Shown: positions 8,381 through 17,503, counted from the stretch's first letter. The stretch is DNA of 64,000 bases from an uncultured Bacilli bacterium (GCA_934167875.1 CAKPMC010000005.1:35114-99113), one strand, 5' to 3'. Notes: generated by a model not told the origin, from the letters alone. Made by a program: numbers and translations.

Positions 8381-8410
8381 TTGACAAAACCTAATATTTA
8401 TTATTATAAT
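8381..8410 (+). promoter_or_regulatory. rpmH sigma-A promoter
   Basis: Consensus TTGACA (8381-8386), 18-bp spacer, consensus TATAAT (8405-8410). The best canonical promoter in the window, driving rpmH-rnpA and perhaps yidC-jag. Confidence 0.85.
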
Positions 8411-8441
8411 AATGTAGATTTTATGTCTGGAGGTGGAAACT

Positions 8442-8564
8442 ATGAAAAGAACTTATCAACCAAATAATCGTAAGATGAAAAAAGCACATGGATTTTTTTC
8501 AAGAGTTAAAGGTAACGTATTAAAGAAAAGAAGAGCAAAAGGTCGTAAAAGATTATCTAAATAA
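8442..8564 (+). CDS. rpmH: 50S ribosomal protein L34 (40 aa, short form)
   Basis: Begins MKRTYQPNNRKMKKAHGFF and ends KKRRAKGRKRLSK, clearly L34. It is 40 residues where the usual form has about 44; the missing residues lie in the SSKNGR loop before the basic C-terminal helix. GGAGGT SD at 8429-8434. First plus-strand gene of the right replichore, followed by rnpA as in almost all bacteria. Confidence 0.96.
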   Translation: MKRTYQPNNRKMKKAHGFFSRVKGNVLKKRRAKGRKRLSK

Positions 8565-8592
8565 AAAATGCCACAATTATGTGGTTTTTTTT
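8563..8592 (+). terminator. Hairpin between rpmH and rnpA
   Basis: CCACA-ATTA-TGTGG (8571-8584) flanked by A6 and T8, starting at the rpmH stop. Only about 30 nt remain before rnpA, with no clear promoter, so it is probably an attenuator giving more L34 than RnpA mRNA. Confidence 0.65.
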
Positions 8593-8623
8593 GCTTTTTA
8601 ATAGAAATAGAATAGGTGATGAT

Positions 8624-8953
8624 ATGAAAAAAATAAATATCATAAAAAAAACACAAGATTTTGAATATATTATGCATAATGGCAGATTACTTAAAAATAA
8701 TTATTATATTATATATACAGCTCCTAAAATGTCAGAATATTATCGTTTTGGTCTTTCTGTAGGTAAAAAGATATCAAATAGAGCCGTAGTTAGGAATAAA
8801 CTAAAAAGAATGCTAAAAAGTATCATTGATAATAATAAAAATATCTATCAAAAAGATCGAGATTATATTATAATAATGAAGAGAAGTTGTTTAGAAGCAA
8901 GTTATCAAGAACTAGAAAATAGCTTCATTGATATAATTAAGAAGATAAGATAA
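8624..8953 (+). CDS. rnpA: Ribonuclease P protein component
   Basis: Basic protein subunit of RNase P, which trims tRNA 5' ends with the RNA subunit (not in this window). 109 aa from the ATG at 8624 (SD AGGTGAT). A longer frame from 8579 would start inside the terminator hairpin and has no SD. The family motif is NRAVVRNKLKRMLKSI (RNR core). Confidence 0.96.
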   Translation: MKKINIIKKTQDFEYIMHNGRLLKNNYYIIYTAPKMSEYYRFGLSVGKKISNRAVVRNKLKRMLKSIIDNNKNIYQKDRDYIIIMKRSCLEASYQELENSFIDIIKKIR

Positions 8954-8963
8954 GGAGATTTAA

Positions 8964-9890
8964 ATGAATAGAAATAATAAAAAAGTAATAGTATTAGCAG
9001 TTTTATTACTATTATTAACAACAGGATGTACAAAAACATTAAAGGGTAGTGATAAAAAAGTTGTTACTAATCCTGAAACAGGTCAAAGTTTAACTGAAAA
9101 TATACTTTGTAGGCCAGAAAATGAAAAAACTATTAAAGCATACGAAGATAATGGTGTAGATTTAACAAAATATCCAAAATGTAGTGAATTTAAAGTTACA
9201 AGTGGTGGTTATGAAGGTTTGTGGGATAGTATTTTTGTAAAACCATTAGCTTTTGTAATACTATGGTTTGCTAAATACGTAAAAAGTGCAGCTTTAGCCT
9301 TAATAATAACAAGTATTATTATTAGATTAATTGCATATCCAGTAACTAAAAAAACCGCAATGCAATCAGAATTATTAAAGAAAGCGCAACCAGAATTAGA
9401 AAAGTTAGAAAAGAAATATGCAAATAAAACTGATCAAGAATCTATAATGAGAAAAAGTCAAGAAATGACTATGATTTATAAAAAATATAATATAAACCCA
9501 ATTTCAGGATGTTTATATGGATTTATCCAATTACCATTATTCATAGCTTTCTTAGAAGCAATTAATCGTGTACCTGCATTATTTGAAGAAAACTTTTTAG
9601 GCTTACAGTTAGGTACAACACCTTCAGTTGGATTGTTAAGTCAAGGAAATTGGTTATATATCATCTTAATTTTATTAGTAGGATTAACTACTTATTTCTC
9701 ATTCAGTCTTAATAAAACAACAGCTGAATCTAGCAGTAGTCCAATGAAAAATATGTCAACAACTATGACAATAATGATTATAGTAATGGGATTCTTTATG
9801 CCAGCAGCTTTATGTATTTATTGGATAACAACCAACTTATTTACTGTAATTCAAAATTTAATTGTAAAAAGGAGTAAAGAAGTATGTTAG
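8964..9890 (+). CDS. yidC: Membrane insertase YidC/SpoIIIJ
   Basis: Inserts and folds membrane proteins, alone or with SecYEG. 308 aa. Lipoprotein signal peptide (LLLLLTTGCTKT, lipid-anchored Cys), an external stretch of about 60 residues with two more cysteines, then the five-helix YidC core from about residue 90 (AKYVKSAALALIITSIIIRLIAYP; FIQLPLFIAFLEAINR; MPAALCIYWITTNLF). The cysteine-containing outer stretch is longer than in B. subtilis SpoIIIJ. Its end overlaps jag by 7 nt. Confidence 0.95.
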   Translation: MNRNNKKVIVLAVLLLLLTTGCTKTLKGSDKKVVTNPETGQSLTENILCRPENEKTIKAYEDNGVDLTKYPKCSEFKVTSGGYEGLWDSIFVKPLAFVILWFAKYVKSAALALIITSIIIRLIAYPVTKKTAMQSELLKKAQPELEKLEKKYANKTDQESIMRKSQEMTMIYKKYNINPISGCLYGFIQLPLFIAFLEAINRVPALFEENFLGLQLGTTPSVGLLSQGNWLYIILILLVGLTTYFSFSLNKTTAESSSSPMKNMSTTMTIMIIVMGFFMPAALCIYWITTNLFTVIQNLIVKRSKEVC

Positions 9891-10498
9891 TAAAAAATAG
9901 ATATAGTGGTAAAACTAGAGAAGAAGCAATAAATAATGCGAAAATAGCTCTTCAAGAGTTAGAAAAAGACTTATATATCAAAGAAGTAGAAGTAAAGAAT
10001 GGTTTATTTAATAAAAAAGTTGAAATAGAAGTAATTAGACATGATGATGTAATTGAATATATTAAAGAATATTTAAAAGAATTAATTACTAATATGGGAC
10101 TTACTTGTAATTTAGAAGTAAAAAAACGTGAAAATGGTGTAAATATTACAGTTATTTCTGATAATAATTCTATCTTAATTGGAAAAAATGGTAGAACTTT
10201 AACAGCTTTAAATCTAGTATTAAAACAAACAATATATAATGAAATAGGCGAATATTTTCCATTTAATTTAGATATTGGTGAATATAAATTAGCTCGTGAA
10301 CATAAATTAGAATCTCTTGCTAAGCGTACTGCTAGAGAAGTTGCTTCTTCAAAAGTAGCCGCAAAATTAGATCCAATGAATTCTTATGAAAGAAGAATTA
10401 TTCATACTGTTTTAGCAGATAATAAAAAAGTAATTACAGAAAGTGAAGGCGAGGAACCTAATCGCTATGTAGTTATTAAACCCAAGGAAGATGAATAA
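9884..10498 (+). CDS. jag: RNA-binding protein Jag/KhpB
   Basis: SpoIIIJ-associated RNA-binding protein that partners KhpA and affects cell elongation and division in Gram-positives. 204 aa in three parts: an N-terminal Jag_N domain (YSGKTREEAINNAKIALQEL), a KH domain near residues 75-140 (ILIGKNGRTLTALNLVLKQ) and an R3H domain (SYERRIIHTVLAD). Translationally coupled to yidC. Confidence 0.95.
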   Translation: MLVKNRYSGKTREEAINNAKIALQELEKDLYIKEVEVKNGLFNKKVEIEVIRHDDVIEYIKEYLKELITNMGLTCNLEVKKRENGVNITVISDNNSILIGKNGRTLTALNLVLKQTIYNEIGEYFPFNLDIGEYKLAREHKLESLAKRTAREVASSKVAAKLDPMNSYERRIIHTVLADNKKVITESEGEEPNRYVVIKPKEDE

Positions 10499-10556
10499 TC
10501 TTCTTTTCTTTTTCTAAAAAAAATGATAGTATATGCTATATAAAGGAGGTGTTACT

Positions 10557-11912
10557 ATGAATGATACAATTGCTGCAATTTCAACTACTTTAGGAGTAGG
10601 TGCTATTTCTATTATTAGAGTAAGTGGAAATAATGCCATAAAAATAGTAAATAAGATATTTAAAGGTAAAAATTTAGAAAAAGTAGAAACGCATACCATT
10701 AACTATGGACATATTGTAGATAAAGCTGAAATAATTGATGAAGTATTAGTATCAGTTATGAAATCTCCTAAAACTTTCACAACAGAAGATGTTGTAGAAA
10801 TTAATTGCCATGGAGGTATTTCTACTACCAATAAAGTTTTGGAACTTGTATTAAATAATGGGGCAAGACTAGCAGAACCTGGTGAATTTACAAAAAGAGC
10901 TTTTTTAAATGGCAGAATAGATTTAACTCAAGCAGAATCTGTAATGGATTTAATTAATTCGAAGAATGAATCTAAAAGAAAAGTAGCCATCAAAGGCTTA
11001 AATGGTTATGTTAGTAATATTATTAGAAATTTAAGACAAGAAATACTAGAGTTACTTGCATCAATTGAAGTAAATATTGATTACCCAGAATATGAAGATG
11101 CAATTGTGATGACTAATGATATCGTAAAGCCAAAGATTACTGAAATAAAAGAAAAATTAACTAACATTATTAATGAATCTGAAAACGGTAAGATTCTAAC
11201 TAGTGGTATTAAAACTATCATTATTGGAAAACCAAATGTAGGAAAGAGTAGTATTTTAAATAGATTATTAGATGAAGAAAAAGCAATTGTTACCGATATT
11301 GAAGGAACAACTCGTGATACAGTAGAAGGTTCTATTACGATTAATGGAGTATCTTTAAATATTATCGATACAGCTGGTATTCGTGAAACAGAAGATATTG
11401 TAGAAAAAATAGGAGTAGAAAAGAGTTTAAGTTTAATTAATGAAGCTGATTTAATTATTATTGTTTTAAATAATAATGAAGAATTATCAGAAGAAGATAA
11501 GAAAATACTAACTGCTTGCAAAGATAAAAAGGTAATTGTCGTTATTAACAAAAGTGATTTAGAAAGAAAAATAAATTTAGATGATATTAAATATCAGAAT
11601 ATTGTTTATACAAATACAATTGATTTAAATGGTATAAATTCTTTAAAAGAAAAAATAGTAGAATTATTTAATTTAAATGAACTTGAACAACAAGATTACA
11701 CTTATCTAAGTAATGTAAGACAAATTTCACTAGCAAAAGAGGCATATCAAATTTTAGAAGAAGTAAATAATGGCATAAAAAATGAAGTCCCAGTCGATAT
11801 GATAGAAATTGATATTAAGCGTGCTTGGGAGAAACTTGGTGAAATAATAGGTGAAACTTATACCGAAGAATTAATTGACCAATTATTTAGTCAGTTCTGT
11901 TTAGGTAAATAA
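10557..11912 (+). CDS. mnmE: tRNA modification GTPase MnmE
   Basis: With MnmG it makes the cmnm5 modification of wobble U34. 451 aa from the ATG at 10557 with the near-perfect SD AAAGGAGGT; an upstream in-frame start at 10533 has none. N-terminal folate-binding domain (DTIAAISTTLGVGAISIIRVSG); inserted G domain with GKPNVGKSS, DIEGTTRDT, DTAGI and NKSD; C-terminal FCLGK with the conserved cysteine. Confidence 0.97.
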   Translation: MNDTIAAISTTLGVGAISIIRVSGNNAIKIVNKIFKGKNLEKVETHTINYGHIVDKAEIIDEVLVSVMKSPKTFTTEDVVEINCHGGISTTNKVLELVLNNGARLAEPGEFTKRAFLNGRIDLTQAESVMDLINSKNESKRKVAIKGLNGYVSNIIRNLRQEILELLASIEVNIDYPEYEDAIVMTNDIVKPKITEIKEKLTNIINESENGKILTSGIKTIIIGKPNVGKSSILNRLLDEEKAIVTDIEGTTRDTVEGSITINGVSLNIIDTAGIRETEDIVEKIGVEKSLSLINEADLIIIVLNNNEELSEEDKKILTACKDKKVIVVINKSDLERKINLDDIKYQNIVYTNTIDLNGINSLKEKIVELFNLNELEQQDYTYLSNVRQISLAKEAYQILEEVNNGIKNEVPVDMIEIDIKRAWEKLGEIIGETYTEELIDQLFSQFCLGK

Positions 11913-11957
11913 AATCAAAAAAATGTTATATCAATACAAAAATTGTAATTTAAAATC

Positions 11958-11988
11958 AAAAATTATTTCCCGGGAAATAATTTTTTTC
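11958..11988. terminator. Palindromic terminator of mnmE containing a Noc-binding site
   Basis: A perfect 28-bp palindrome (11958-11985) followed by T's. It can fold as an intrinsic terminator for mnmE. Its centre, 11965-11978, is ATTTCCCGGGAAAT, identical to the B. subtilis Noc-binding site (NBS). It is the only CCCGGG seen in the window. A noc gene lies 2.7 kb downstream. Confidence 0.85.
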
Positions 11989-12019
11989 TATTTCTAGTAA
12001 AAAAATTCAAAATATAGTG

Positions 12020-12025
12020 TATAAT
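12020..12025 (+). promoter_or_regulatory. -10 element for mnmG-rsmG
   Basis: TATAAT preceded by TG, 31 nt upstream of the mnmG ATG and downstream of the NBS terminator. No clear -35. Confidence 0.45.
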
Positions 12026-12055
12026 AATTCCAGAAAAAAGAGGAAGTGTATCAAA

Positions 12056-13915
12056 ATGGAATATGATATTATCGTTGTAGGTGGAGGTCATGCTGGTTGC
12101 GAAGCATCACTAGCATCAGCTCGTCTACATAATAAAACTTTATTAGTAACAGGAAATATTAAAAATATTGCTGATATGCCATGTAATCCATCAATAGGTG
12201 GACCAGCTAAAGGAATTATTGTAAGAGAAATAGATGCTTTAGGTGGTGAGATGGCTAATAATATTGATCATAGCTGCTTACAAGTCAAAATGTTAAATAC
12301 AAAAAAAGGTCCAGCTGTAAGAGCACTAAGAGCACAAGGTGATAAAATTACTTATCCAAAAGCTATGCTAAAAACTATGAAAAATCAAGAAAATCTAGAG
12401 ATTAAAGAGTCACTAGTAGAAGACTTAATCGTAGAAGATAATAAAGTAAAAGGTGTAGTTTTAGAAAACGGAGAAAAGATTTATGCCAAAGCAGTAGTTC
12501 TAACAACAGGAACATACTTAAAAGCAGTTATTCTAAGAGGAGCTAAAAAAACAGTTAGTGGTCCACACGGCGAAAGACCATCTAAATTTTTAAGTGATAA
12601 ACTAAGAGAGTATGGATTTACGATTCAAAGATTAAAAACAGGAACTCCTCAAAGAATAGACAAAAATAGTATTGATTATTCAAAAACTAGCCTAGAACCA
12701 GGTGATAGCATTCCACATACTTTTTCATTTGATAATGATCCACTTTATAAAGTAGAAGACCAAGTGCCTTGTCATCTAATATATACAACAAAAGAAACTC
12801 ATAAAATTATTATGGATAATCTAGAAAAATCAAGTATGTATGGTGGTTATGTAGAAGGAATTGGTCCTAGATATTGTCCTTCTATAGAAGATAAAGTCGT
12901 TCGTTTTAAAGATAAAGAAAGACATCAACTATTCCTAGAACCAGAAAGCTTGTATTATGATGACATTTACATTCAAGGTTTTTCAACTAGTATGCCAGAA
13001 GAAATTCAAGATTTAATGGTACATAGTTTGCCAGGTTTAGAACATGCCAAAATATTAAAATATGCCTATGCTATTGAATATGATGCTATAGACCCTCTAC
13101 AATTAAAACAGTCACTTGAAACAAAAGTACTTGAAAATCTATTTACAGCCGGACAAATAAACGGTACAAGTGGTTACGAAGAAGCCGCAGGACAAGGATT
13201 AATAGCTGGTATCAATGCATCTCGCAAGATTCATAACCAAGAACCATTAATTCTTAAAAGAAATGAAGCCTATATTGGTGTATTAATTGATGATTTAGTA
13301 ACAAAAGGGACTAAAGAACCATATCGTATGTTAACATCTCGTGCTGAATATCGTTTATTACTTCGTCATGATAATGCTGATTTAAGATTAAGAGAATATG
13401 GACATGAAATAGGTTTAATAACAGAAGAAAGATATCAAAAGTTTGTAGAAAAGAAGACACAAATTCAAGAATTAATTAATTTATTAAAAGAAAATAAAAT
13501 CACTCCTACAAAAGATACCAATGAGTATTTAACTAGTATTAATTCTACTAAGTTATTAGATGGTATTACATTATATGAACTATTAAAAAGACCAGAAATA
13601 ACATTTACTAACATAAGACACTTTATAGATATTAACTATAGTGATGAAGTAGTAGAACAAGTTGAAATAATGGATAAGTATGAAGGTTACATTGTAAAAG
13701 CCAATAGAGAAGCAGAAAAAATGTTAGACTTAGAAAAAGTAAAAATACCAGAAGATATAAACTATGATAATGTTCATAACCTAGCTAGTGAAGCAAGACA
13801 AAAATTAGCTCAAGTAAGACCAACTACTATTGCACAAGCTTCTCGTATTAGTGGTGTTAATCCTGCTGATATTTCTATATTAATGGTTTATTTAAAAAAG
13901 GAAAAAAGAATATGA
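12056..13915 (+). CDS. mnmG: tRNA uridine modification enzyme MnmG (GidA)
   Basis: FAD-dependent partner of MnmE. 619 aa. Begins MEYDIIVVGGGHAGCEAS (Rossmann FAD site), then MPCNPSIGGPAKGIIVREIDALGG and TGTYLKAVILRG, with the C-terminal domain ending QASRISGVNPADISILMVYL. The ATG at 12056 has an AGAGGAAG SD about 10 nt upstream; an in-frame ATG at 12017 lies inside the -10 element and is rejected. Stop overlaps rsmG by 4 nt (ATGA). Confidence 0.97.
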   Translation: MEYDIIVVGGGHAGCEASLASARLHNKTLLVTGNIKNIADMPCNPSIGGPAKGIIVREIDALGGEMANNIDHSCLQVKMLNTKKGPAVRALRAQGDKITYPKAMLKTMKNQENLEIKESLVEDLIVEDNKVKGVVLENGEKIYAKAVVLTTGTYLKAVILRGAKKTVSGPHGERPSKFLSDKLREYGFTIQRLKTGTPQRIDKNSIDYSKTSLEPGDSIPHTFSFDNDPLYKVEDQVPCHLIYTTKETHKIIMDNLEKSSMYGGYVEGIGPRYCPSIEDKVVRFKDKERHQLFLEPESLYYDDIYIQGFSTSMPEEIQDLMVHSLPGLEHAKILKYAYAIEYDAIDPLQLKQSLETKVLENLFTAGQINGTSGYEEAAGQGLIAGINASRKIHNQEPLILKRNEAYIGVLIDDLVTKGTKEPYRMLTSRAEYRLLLRHDNADLRLREYGHEIGLITEERYQKFVEKKTQIQELINLLKENKITPTKDTNEYLTSINSTKLLDGITLYELLKRPEITFTNIRHFIDINYSDEVVEQVEIMDKYEGYIVKANREAEKMLDLEKVKIPEDINYDNVHNLASEARQKLAQVRPTTIAQASRISGVNPADISILMVYLKKEKRI

Positions 13916-14613
13916 ATTTAGATTTATTTATAGAAGAAACAAAAAAATTAGGTATAGAATTAACCAGTCAACAACTAGAAAAATTAAATCAATTTTATGA
14001 ATTATTAATTTCATGGAATCAAAAAATGAATCTAACTAGAATAACAGAAAAAGAAGATGTTTACTTAAAACATTTCTATGATAGTCTAACACTTAGTAAA
14101 GTAATAGATTTAAACCAAGACTTAACTTTATGTGATGTTGGTAGTGGTGCTGGATTTCCAGGAATTGTTTTAAAAATCTGTTTTCCTAATTTAAAAATAA
14201 CTTTACTAGATTCACTTCAAAAAAGAGTAAATTACTTAAATGAAATAATAAAAGAATTAGATTTAAAAGATATCGAAGCTATTCATACAAGAGCAGAAGA
14301 ATATGCCAAACAAAATCGTGAAAAGTTTGATATTGTAACAGCAAGAGCAGTAGCTAATCTTAAAATATTATCAGAATTATGTATTCCAATGGTAAAAGTA
14401 AACGGTTTATTTATTGCAATGAAAGCAAATATTGAAGAAGAAATTGAAAATAGTACGGAAATATTAAAAAAATTAGATAGTAAAATAGAAAAAATAGAAA
14501 CGTTCTATTTACCGATTGAAAATAGTATTCGTAATATTATTTTGATTGAAAAATTAAAACCAACTAATACTTTGTATCCACGAAGAATAGAAAAAATAAA
14601 AACAGATAAATAA
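13912..14613 (+). CDS. rsmG: 16S rRNA (guanine-N7) methyltransferase RsmG
   Basis: Methylates G527 of 16S rRNA (E. coli numbering) using S-adenosylmethionine. 233 aa. Motifs: KMNLTRITEKEDVYLKHFYDSL, the SAM site LCDVGSGAGFPGIVLKI and VTARAVANL. Coupled to mnmG, as is usual in Bacilli. Confidence 0.96.
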   Translation: MNLDLFIEETKKLGIELTSQQLEKLNQFYELLISWNQKMNLTRITEKEDVYLKHFYDSLTLSKVIDLNQDLTLCDVGSGAGFPGIVLKICFPNLKITLLDSLQKRVNYLNEIIKELDLKDIEAIHTRAEEYAKQNREKFDIVTARAVANLKILSELCIPMVKVNGLFIAMKANIEEEIENSTEILKKLDSKIEKIETFYLPIENSIRNIILIEKLKPTNTLYPRRIEKIKTDK

Positions 14614-14622
14614 TTAAAATAT

Positions 14623-14653
14623 AAAGTCAAAATGCCTAAATTTGACTTTTTTT
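14623..14653 (+). terminator. Intrinsic terminator after rsmG
   Basis: AAAGTCAAA / TTTGACTTT 9-bp stem with a T-run; ends the mnmG-rsmG unit. Confidence 0.85.
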
Positions 14654-14654
14654 C

Positions 14655-14682
14655 TTGTATGAAATGAAAAATATGATATAAT
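14655..14682 (+). promoter_or_regulatory. noc promoter
   Basis: TTGTAT (14655-14660), 16-bp spacer, TATAAT (14677-14682) as an extended -10 TGATATAAT. Overlaps the end of the rsmG terminator. Confidence 0.65.
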
Positions 14683-14727
14683 ATTTCTAGAATAAAAGAG
14701 TAAGAAGAATGAAAAGAGGGTATATTT

Positions 14728-15756
14728 ATGGATAAAGAAGTAGTTGAATTATATTTAGATGACATAATTCCTAACCGTTTTCAACCACGTGAAGTATTTA
14801 ATGAAGAGGCACTAAGAGAATTATCAGCATCTATAAAAGAACATGGTGTAATTCAACCAATTATTGTTAGAAAAATAGGTGACAAATATGAAATAATAGC
14901 TGGTGAAAGAAGATATAAAGCATCAGCATTAGCAGGACTAACAAAAATTCCTGCCATAATTCGCAACCTAGATGATAAAGAAGCTTCTAAAGTTGCCCTT
15001 TTAGAGAATCTTCAAAGAAAAGATTTAACAGCAATAGAAGAAGCAAGAACATATCAAAAAATACTTGAATTAGATTCAATGACACAAGAAGAATTAGGTC
15101 GTACAATGGGTAAATCTCAAGCAGCAATAGCTAATAAAATGAGATTATTATCATTACCAGATGAAGTACAAGAGGCTTTATTAAAAGATCAAATATCAGA
15201 ACGTCATGCTAGAAGTTTATTAAACTTAGATACTCCAGAAGAACAAATTAATATGTTAAGAAAGATAATATCTAATCGTATGACAGTAAGAGAATTAGAT
15301 AATGAAATTAGAGAACTAAAAGGTGAAACATCAATTCCATCAACTATTAACAATGATAGTGTTACAATAGTAAATGAAACTGGTCCAAAAGTAGAAGTAA
15401 ATAATAATGAATCACATGAAGTGCCAACATTAAATTTACCAGAATCACCTTCAAATGAATTAGATGATGATTTCTCACCATTATCTTTTATTCCTAAAGA
15501 TGATACTCCAGAAGTATTAGAAGCTTTATCTGATATTGAAGAACCAGAACCAATAGAAGAAAAATCAAATACTGATGATTTTAAAGCTATTGATAATTTA
15601 TTAAAATCAACGAAATTGTATACAATGGAAGATGCTGTGAATGAAATAAAAAGTGTAGTAGCTAAAATTCAAAATAAAGGAATAAAGATTACTACTGATG
15701 ATATGGATTTTGAAAATACTTATCAAATAGTTATTAAAATTGATAAAAACAATTAA
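14728..15756 (+). CDS. noc: Nucleoid occlusion protein Noc (ParB family)
   Basis: ParB-like CTP-dependent clamp; in B. subtilis Noc binds NBS sites and blocks Z-ring assembly over the nucleoid. 342 aa. ParB/Srx domain with GERRYKAS and LLENLQRKDL, then the helix-turn-helix GKSQAAIANKMRLL. Gln131 and Lys137 are the Noc-type specificity residues; ParB proteins have Arg at the first. Upstream of soj-spo0J, as noc is in B. subtilis. Differences: no N-terminal amphipathic membrane helix (the protein starts MDKEVVELYLDD), and a long acidic linker of about 80 residues before the C-terminal domain makes it longer than the roughly 283-aa B. subtilis Noc. Confidence 0.85.
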   Translation: MDKEVVELYLDDIIPNRFQPREVFNEEALRELSASIKEHGVIQPIIVRKIGDKYEIIAGERRYKASALAGLTKIPAIIRNLDDKEASKVALLENLQRKDLTAIEEARTYQKILELDSMTQEELGRTMGKSQAAIANKMRLLSLPDEVQEALLKDQISERHARSLLNLDTPEEQINMLRKIISNRMTVRELDNEIRELKGETSIPSTINNDSVTIVNETGPKVEVNNNESHEVPTLNLPESPSNELDDDFSPLSFIPKDDTPEVLEALSDIEEPEPIEEKSNTDDFKAIDNLLKSTKLYTMEDAVNEIKSVVAKIQNKGIKITTDDMDFENTYQIVIKIDKNN

Positions 15757-15781
15757 AAAGTAGAACTTCTACTTTTTTTTT
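15755..15781 (+). terminator. Intrinsic terminator after noc
   Basis: AAAAAGTAGAA / TTCTACTTTTT stem with a T-run, at the noc stop. Confidence 0.85.
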
Positions 15782-15846
15782 CGAAAAACATTTCATAATT
15801 CATATATTTTTGTTAAAATAGAATAGTACAAAGAAAAGGTGGTAGT

Positions 15847-16635
15847 ATGGGAAAGATAATTTCATTAGTAAATCAAAAAGGTGGAGTAGGAAAAACAACA
15901 ACAAGTATTAATCTTTCTGCATCACTTGCTTATTTAGGTAAAAAAGTATTATTAATAGACTTAGATCCACAAGGTAATACAACAACTGGTGTAGGAATTA
16001 ATAAAGGCGATATCACAAATAGTGTTCATGAAGTTTTAACTGGTAAATGTGAAATTACTGAAGCAATTATAAAAACAAAGTATAAAAATTTATATGTTTT
16101 ACCTGCAACTATTAATCTAGCAGGATTAGATATGGAATTAATTGAAAAAAGTAAAGTAAATCAAGGCTTCGCTAAGAATGCCCAATTAAAAACATTTTTA
16201 GATCCAATTAAAGACTTATTTAATTATATAATAATTGATTGTCCCCCTTCTTTAGGATTAATAACTACTAATGCACTAACAGCTTCAGATTCAGTTATTA
16301 TCCCAGTTCAATGTGAATTTTTTGCTTTGGAAGGAATTACTCAATTATTAAATACTATTATGTTAGCTCAAAAGAATTTAAATCCAAATCTAGATATAGA
16401 AGGTGTTTTATTAACAATGCTTGATTCTAGAACATTGTTAGGACTAGAAGTAGTAGAAGATATAAGAAGATTCTTTAAAGAAAGAGTATACAATACTATA
16501 ATTCCAAGATTAGTAAAATTAACCGAAGCACCTTCACATGGAAAACCAATATTAGCTTATGACCCAAAACATAGGGCAACAGAAGCTTATATAAATTTAG
16601 CAAAGGAAGTGATTGCACGAAATGGAGACATCTAG
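15847..16635 (+). CDS. soj: Chromosome partitioning ATPase ParA/Soj
   Basis: DNA-binding Walker ATPase; with Spo0J it segregates origins and regulates DnaA. 262 aa. Deviant Walker A KGGVGKTTTSINLS, LLIDLDPQGNTTTG and IIDCPPSLGLITTNAL. SD AAAGGTGGT. Its end overlaps the spo0J start by 14 nt. Confidence 0.97.
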   Translation: MGKIISLVNQKGGVGKTTTSINLSASLAYLGKKVLLIDLDPQGNTTTGVGINKGDITNSVHEVLTGKCEITEAIIKTKYKNLYVLPATINLAGLDMELIEKSKVNQGFAKNAQLKTFLDPIKDLFNYIIIDCPPSLGLITTNALTASDSVIIPVQCEFFALEGITQLLNTIMLAQKNLNPNLDIEGVLLTMLDSRTLLGLEVVEDIRRFFKERVYNTIIPRLVKLTEAPSHGKPILAYDPKHRATEAYINLAKEVIARNGDI

Positions 16636-17503
16636 AAGAAAGGCTTTAGGAAGAGGCCTAGAAGAATTATTTAATAATGAACCAATGGATTATGAAAAAA
16701 TTGAAGAAAAAATAATGGATGAATCTACAAATGAAGAAATAGTTGAATTACCATTATCTGAATTAAGAAGCAATCCATATCAGCCAAGAAAGAACTTTGA
16801 TGAAGGAGCATTACAAGAATTAGCTAACTCTATTAAAGAACATGGCGTATTTCAACCAATTATTGCTAAAAAGAGTATAAAAGGTTATGAAATAATAGCT
16901 GGTGAGCGTAGAGTAAAAGCCTCAATTCTAGCAGGAAAAGAAACTATTCCAGCTATTTTGAGAGATTTTTCAGATCAAGATATGATGGAAATTGCTTTAC
17001 TTGAAAACTTACAAAGAGAAAATCTTAATGCTTTAGAAGAAGCTATAGCTTATAAAAAGTTAATAGATGAATTATCATTAACACAAGATAAACTTGCTGA
17101 AAGATTAGGAAAAAGTAGAAGCCATATTACTAATATGTTAGGATTATTATCATTACCAGAAGAAGTAAAAGATATGATAATGGCTAATAAATTATCTATG
17201 AGTCATGCACGTGTTCTAAGTAAGATAGAAGATAGTGAAAAAGTTAAACAATTAGCAGAAAAAATAGTTGTAGAAGGCTTAAGTGTAAGAGAGGTTGAAG
17301 ATCTTTCACATGAAAATATTTATGAAAAGAAAAATACACAAGTAAGACATGAAACTAATCGCAACGAATACAAAGTAATAGAAGAAGAATTATCAGATAA
17401 ATTTGGAACCAAAGTAAAAATTAAAAATAATAAAATTGAAATTCATTTTGTAAACCCTAATGATTTAAATAGAATTTTAGAAATTATTGGACTAGATAAC
17501 TAA
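16622..17503 (+). CDS. spo0J: Chromosome partitioning protein ParB/Spo0J
   Basis: CTPase clamp that loads at parS. 293 aa from the ATG at 16622 (METSRRKALGRGLEELF, the usual ParB N-terminus). Motifs: GERRVKAS, LLENLQRENL, helix-turn-helix GKSRSHITNMLGLL with ParB-type Arg166. No parS (TGTTTCACGTGAAACA) was found in the window, so the loading sites must lie elsewhere or differ. Confidence 0.95.
   Translation: METSRRKALGRGLEELFNNEPMDYEKIEEKIMDESTNEEIVELPLSELRSNPYQPRKNFDEGALQELANSIKEHGVFQPIIAKKSIKGYEIIAGERRVKASILAGKETIPAILRDFSDQDMMEIALLENLQRENLNALEEAIAYKKLIDELSLTQDKLAERLGKSRSHITNMLGLLSLPEEVKDMIMANKLSMSHARVLSKIEDSEKVKQLAEKIVVEGLSVREVEDLSHENIYEKKNTQVRHETNRNEYKVIEEELSDKFGTKVKIKNNKIEIHFVNPNDLNRILEIIGLDN

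Noticed and set aside
14785..14800. CACGTG core resembling parS inside noc
   Set aside because: Only the core matches TGTTTCACGTGAAACA; the left arm does not, and it encodes the conserved FQPREVF segment.
17224..17239. CACGTG core resembling parS inside spo0J
   Set aside because: Neither arm matches the parS consensus; it encodes SHARVL of the ParB helix-turn-helix region.
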